A stretch of 64,000 nucleotides of DNA from Trichoplax adhaerens (lineage: Eukaryota; Placozoa; Uniplacotomia; Trichoplacea; Trichoplacidae): positions 3,786,123-3,850,122 of the forward strand of contig NW_002060944.1 of the NCBI RefSeq assembly GCF_000150275.1, written 5' to 3'. Below, piece by piece: positions 59,689-64,000 of the stretch; within the stretch, counting starts at the first letter, position 1; every line of letters starts with the position of its first letter. The notes below the pieces were generated by a model. That model searched no databases, was not told where the DNA came from, and worked only from the letters and a program-made list of their open reading frames with translations. Made by a program: the position numbers and the translations under genes.

Positions 59689-61017
59689 TCATTTCATTAC
59701 AATAGTAATATTAGCCTAAAAGGGCTAGCTTGTATTAATTAGTAAATAGATTCTATTTCTCTTCTTAAGAATACGCTATTAATCTAAAAGTTATAATGAA
59801 ATTGCAAAATTTCCTTAGATAATATTTTCTGTTTGCGGTATAGCCCTAAATTATCCTAAGATTACCATTGCAAGATTGTAGCGAGAATAGTTAAACTTGT
59901 ATATTGGGTTATAAGATTATCTACATGCTTATTTGTAGAAGATGATTACAGTGCATATTATTGCAATTCTATAGAGATTCGTATATTAAGATCTCAAAAT
60001 GTATATAGCTTGGGCTAAGTAAATTATTACTGTGAGATTTGTATTATCACACTTTAACTAGGAGCGTAAGTTATGAATAGATCACGCAATAGTAAATTTA
60101 AAACTGATCTTGCTACTTAGTTGGCAAGGTATGATTAACTAAGGGAAATTCCATTTTGTAACCGATTACATGTAAGTAATGAATTTTACTGTAACACTTT
60201 AGGTAGTCTGATTGCAGCTAGATAGATACTCTTCGGTAGTTGTAAGACGAAGCTAAATTTATGAAATTAAGTGAAGTTCACAAGAAACTTTAGTTCTTGT
60301 TTTATTTTTAAGAAGACACTTGATCATACTGCCATATCTACCAGTATGAGCTTACGTATTTCAATAAGGAGAATCTCAGTTAACTTTATACTTAAATAAA
60401 TACTTTTCAGTATTCGAAAATTAATCATAAAATCTCCGCTAACTTTATTAATTACTTAATTACTTTACTCAACAATGATTTACTGGAATCTCCTATTATC
60501 TTTCACTGCAACTAAACATGAATTCAAAATAAGGTTAAATGAAAACAGCTAAAATGATTTTATTGCGCTGGGGTACCAAAAATTGGTCAAAATGATTCGA
60601 GCATGACTTTAATTTTATCTAATCTATGTCCGGCAAATCTCTTTAATTATATTAAATTATACAGTCATCAATACGTACAGTAAGAATTCAAGACATTTGA
60701 AAATTAACTGCCAATCTGGCAAAGTAAGTATTTTATCTACAAAGCCGCTAAACTAAAGTACTGTTATACGAAATACCATCGGTACAATTTTCATCCAAAC
60801 TAACGTAATTAACAATAATAGCTAAACTAGCTTGAGTATCTACTTTTTATATTCTGATATCATAAACGGAGTGTATTTTACGCCTCTTTAAAAGAACGTA
60901 ACATGCTTACTTTTACCGTTACCATTAGCATTTTGATCATAGTAATTGATATTATCACTATTGCTTGTACTAGCAAACATTGGAAATACATACAGGGTTG
61001 GCGCTACTACGATAAAG
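59689..61017. other. Duplicated 3' flank, no recognised gene
   Basis: It aligns with 50046-51280 apart from the MITE-like insertion there. A 91-codon + strand frame (60903-61178) runs antisense through the receptor pseudogene's tail and flank and is disrupted in the paralogous copy, so it is not supported as a gene. Confidence 0.5.
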
Positions 61018-63536
61018 TTATGCATCATAGCTCGAATATGAATTTAAATGATATTGCATATCAGTATATAGGTGTTCGAGAGTTTCTACCTTATTCTCGT
61101 CACTTCCATTACTATCGTATCAACAACATTCAAATTTTTTATCAAGAATTTCTGGATAGCTTCGAGGATTATTTATAAGAACCGACATAAACGGAAGATT
61201 GTCATTACAATCCCGGATATTTTTTAAACGTGGTCTAAAGTGTCTACATTCAGTTCTACTTCTATTATTGCAGTCTTCATAAATTAAAATTGCTAATCGA
61301 AAATGTCGAATAAGTTCAGAGTAAACAGTAGGATGTATTTTATGAGGAGTAGTACTCGACATTTCCATAATTTCGCCATCGAAACAAGTGTTTAACTGGG
61401 ATTATATCTTTTTAGCAAACTTGATGCCGTATACAGCGTGGCAATATTGTATGAATAGGACTTTATCTGTATTTTTAATTAAAGAAATAGGTAATTAGCA
61501 AGTCTATACAATAACTTAGATATATTCGATCATCTTGCAATTAATGTACACATATATATTTATCTGAAATCAAAATGTTAATATATAGTGGAATTTTATT
61601 TATGTTTACAATTATTGTAAGTGTAATAAAAATAGTAGCAATGTCTTAGAGGTAATTAGTTAAGTCCTTATAAACTTAGAAAGTATTCATCAGCTTATAG
61701 AATCAATCTAAAGCATTATTACATGATCACTCCTTGTACTCCTAATCAGATACTATCAATGTTTCTCATAACTTAAAGTATCTATCAGTAATATCAAATA
61801 ATGAATAATGATAGATACATAAATGTATGGATGCTTAACACTAAGTAAATGTTTTGAAAAGTTTATCTGTCGATCTCATAAATTAAATTAATATATGGCA
61901 CATAGTAAATAATCTTTAAGGGTTGGCAATTCTATATAGAGATTAATTTGAAGCCTTGCTATTACACGAATGAGTAAGATATAAAAGTCGATTGCAATAT
62001 TATCGTATATACATAGTTACTAATCACAAGTATTAATACATTTCATCGCATATTTCTATCATTATGATAGCTCTAGTTACGTTTAATATAGTGCCATATA
62101 TGGCAGTACTAGGGTGTTATGGATATCTGTAGCTAGAATTTGAATGTGATCCTAAAAACTTTAAATAAAGGGCTAACGGTTAGCAGCCATGGTATTTATT
62201 TCATTTCTATTAGCATCTTATAACATATATAAATATAATGTTATACACGTGTATGCTAACGCATGTATATATACAGTTTATACAGGAATACTAACTAAAG
62301 CCTTGACAAAATGTAAAAATATTGCAAATTATGAAGCAAAGATATCATGTAAAAATCTTACCTCGATCAGTTTTAATATTTGCATCAATATTTTCTTAAA
62401 GAATGAGAGTTTTGTGCATGGATGAGGTACAAATACGATAATCAGAATTACAATCGCAAGTAGACCCCCAATATTACCAAATATAATGACCAAGATGCCT
62501 GGCTTATCTTGTTAACACATATGTAAAAAGAGGAAAAGGGAAAGAGATCAATTAATGAATTATTGTAAGCAAATTATATCAGAAGATTGCTAGGTTTGCT
62601 TGATGGATGGCATTAACTAATTTATAGCATATCCTCTGTCATGATTCTACGACAGCAAAATGGCATAGAAGAGGAAAGTTTAATTGTTGAAGATAAAAAT
62701 TAAATTTGTACTTAAATTTTAAATATGGTTAAGAATAATCTTACCGTCTTCAACTATGAAGAATTGTGATCCTGAATGTTGGCAAAGATTAATCGATGCA
62801 CATAAAATATTTCCAATCTGCTCAGGTTCACTTCGATCTACTATTAAAGTACTACGAACAGTTCTTTTAGTACCATTAATAGTCTCAACTGTGATACGCC
62901 TAAAAGGAATATCTGAGCATTGGCCATTGTGACATCGTTTTCACAGTATCTTTGGCATTGGATCTCCATTAGCTATACAACTAACATATGTGGTTGTTCC
63001 TGGAGTAGGTTCTTTACTTTCGATGATACAACGATTAATACATTCTATACTCAATATGAATTATAATAATATAATCAATTTAAAATACTATAGTAATTGC
63101 ATATGAGTATTATAATCAATAAACGATCAGAGTCACTCTGAGATGAATATCACATTTCTACTATTCGAATACGATTTATAATACAACCTCAAGCTTTTAA
63201 TTAGGTAAACGCTTGCTCAGTATCGGTACATCCACAAGGTAGCAATTCGAAATGTATAATTGCCTACGTTGTTAATGGTCAGATTGTCAATGGGTAGAAT
63301 ACAATTGTAAGTAAGACATTTATTCATTGCGATCGAGCAGGAAGCATGGTTGATAATTATCTTATTTTTGTTATTGGCCAGTGTGTAATAACGAAGAAAA
63401 AAGTACATAGTATAATCCAAGCAACGGTCCGTGGAGTCGAATTTATTAAATCTTATTCGAAATGTAAGATTATCCGGAAAGCCATAGTATTCATATTGTA
63501 GTTACGGAAAAGGCAATACTTGGCAGAATTTCCTAT
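61018..63536 (-). pseudogene. Broken two-Ig receptor with TIR/SEFIR-like tail
   Basis: Exons: 63188-63536 (Ig1), 62745-63044 (Ig2), 62362-62507 (TM, 'DKPGILVIIFGNIGGLL'), 61018-61466 (cytoplasmic domain). TM and tail are closest to the four-Ig gene at 23554 ('TKLSFF' against 'TKLSYF'; 'ELIRHFRLAILIYED' against 'KFIRHFRMVVLLHED'). Lesions: TAA in Ig1 (63502-63504), an Ig1 frameshift near its end, TGA in place of the Ig2 core Trp (62941-62943), a one-base deletion at the end of the TM exon, TAA early in the tail (61402-61404) and TGA in place of a Trp conserved in the tail (61120-61122). Beyond that last stop the same frame continues for about 33 codons with recognisable homology. The signal-peptide exon is not identified and may lie beyond the window. 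Confidence 0.82.
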
Positions 63537-64000
63537 CTTAAGAGATTAGAGAAATAGACTATGAAAAAATCAATACTCTGTTCCTGTGTAAATTTCAGTT
63601 AAAATAGCATCAATAAGAATAATCCATAGCTAGCGAATACTCTATGCATTTTCGAAGAAGAATTTATCATTAACTACGACTAGCTTTAACAACAAAATTG
63701 AAAACGGGAATAGAAAATAGTCATCAAGACTTTAACATAGAATTTATTCTGAATGATCATTGGTATATCAACTAGAGAATTGACATTAAATTTGAAAAGC
63801 AGATCAGAATGAATATATTTTATGATACGTATAATCATATATGCACTTGAGTTGAGATTTCCTGAATACGGGCAAGGCATTCTACAATAAACTAGAAAAA
63901 TATTTTCAATTATTATCTGAAGGAGGTATGCTACTCTAATTTAAAATCAATTACCATAAAGGAAATAGCAACATTTATCTATATTATCTGAGATATTATG
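63537..64000. other. Upstream intron or flank of the receptor pseudogene
   Basis: It probably contains the intron before Ig1. A 64-codon minus-strand frame (63686-63880) has no recognisable motif and no good donor site. Nothing else is recognised before the window edge. Confidence 0.4.

Larger units (their letters stand above)
52421..61122. repeat. Segmental duplication unit 2 (right)
   Basis: Counterpart of 43269-51385. It carries an extra segment of about 1.6 kb (58072-59688) and lacks the LTR at 45864 and the MITE-like insertion at 50736. Confidence 0.75.

Noticed and set aside
60903-61178. 91-codon + strand frame with a hydrophobic start
   Set aside because: It is antisense to the receptor pseudogene tail and its flank; the homologous stretch at 51190-51400 is interrupted.

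Overview
The window is AT-rich eukaryotic nuclear DNA. It has long non-coding stretches, small tandem repeats, one N gap, retrotransposon LTRs and multi-exon genes with GT-AG introns. All recognisable genes lie on the minus strand. Their products are rhodopsin-class GPCRs and immunoglobulin-domain receptors with a TIR/SEFIR-like cytoplasmic tail, so this is an animal. The AT-rich composition, the single-exon class A GPCRs and the receptor architecture suggest an early-branching animal such as a placozoan, sponge or cnidarian. I lean to a placozoan, but this is inference only.

Layout. 1-4.3 kb: a direct repeat of about 300 bp, then an array of about 100 bp units carrying two LTR insertions and the N gap. 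6.2-7.3 and 15.2-16.2 kb: two related intronless class A GPCR genes. 17.4-23.4 kb: a graveyard of one LTR family, including two clean 552 bp solo LTRs with 5-bp target-site duplications. 23.5-63.5 kb: a head-to-tail cluster of receptor genes built from the same exon set: signal peptide, microexon, Ig1, Ig2, transmembrane, TIR/SEFIR-like. From left to right these are: an intact gene that probably carries four Ig domains (23.6-31.0 kb); a pseudogene (35.4-41.7 kb); two intact two-Ig genes (43.3-48.8 and 52.4-57.3 kb); and a pseudogene (61.0-63.5 kb). A short relic of another 3' end lies at 51.3 kb.

Working picture (inference): this is a birth-and-death receptor cluster, plausibly immune or self/non-self recognition. 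Every internal exon is bounded by phase-1 introns, so domains can be duplicated or skipped without frameshift. The two intact two-Ig genes sit in a tandem segmental duplication of about 8-9 kb. A 638 bp tract over part of the TM exon, an intron and the TIR exon differs at one base by eye, while their Ig exons and most introns have clearly diverged. That points to gene conversion of the signalling end with free divergence of the ligand-binding end. Three mobile insertions are present in one paralogous copy and absent from the other, which orders events within the cluster.
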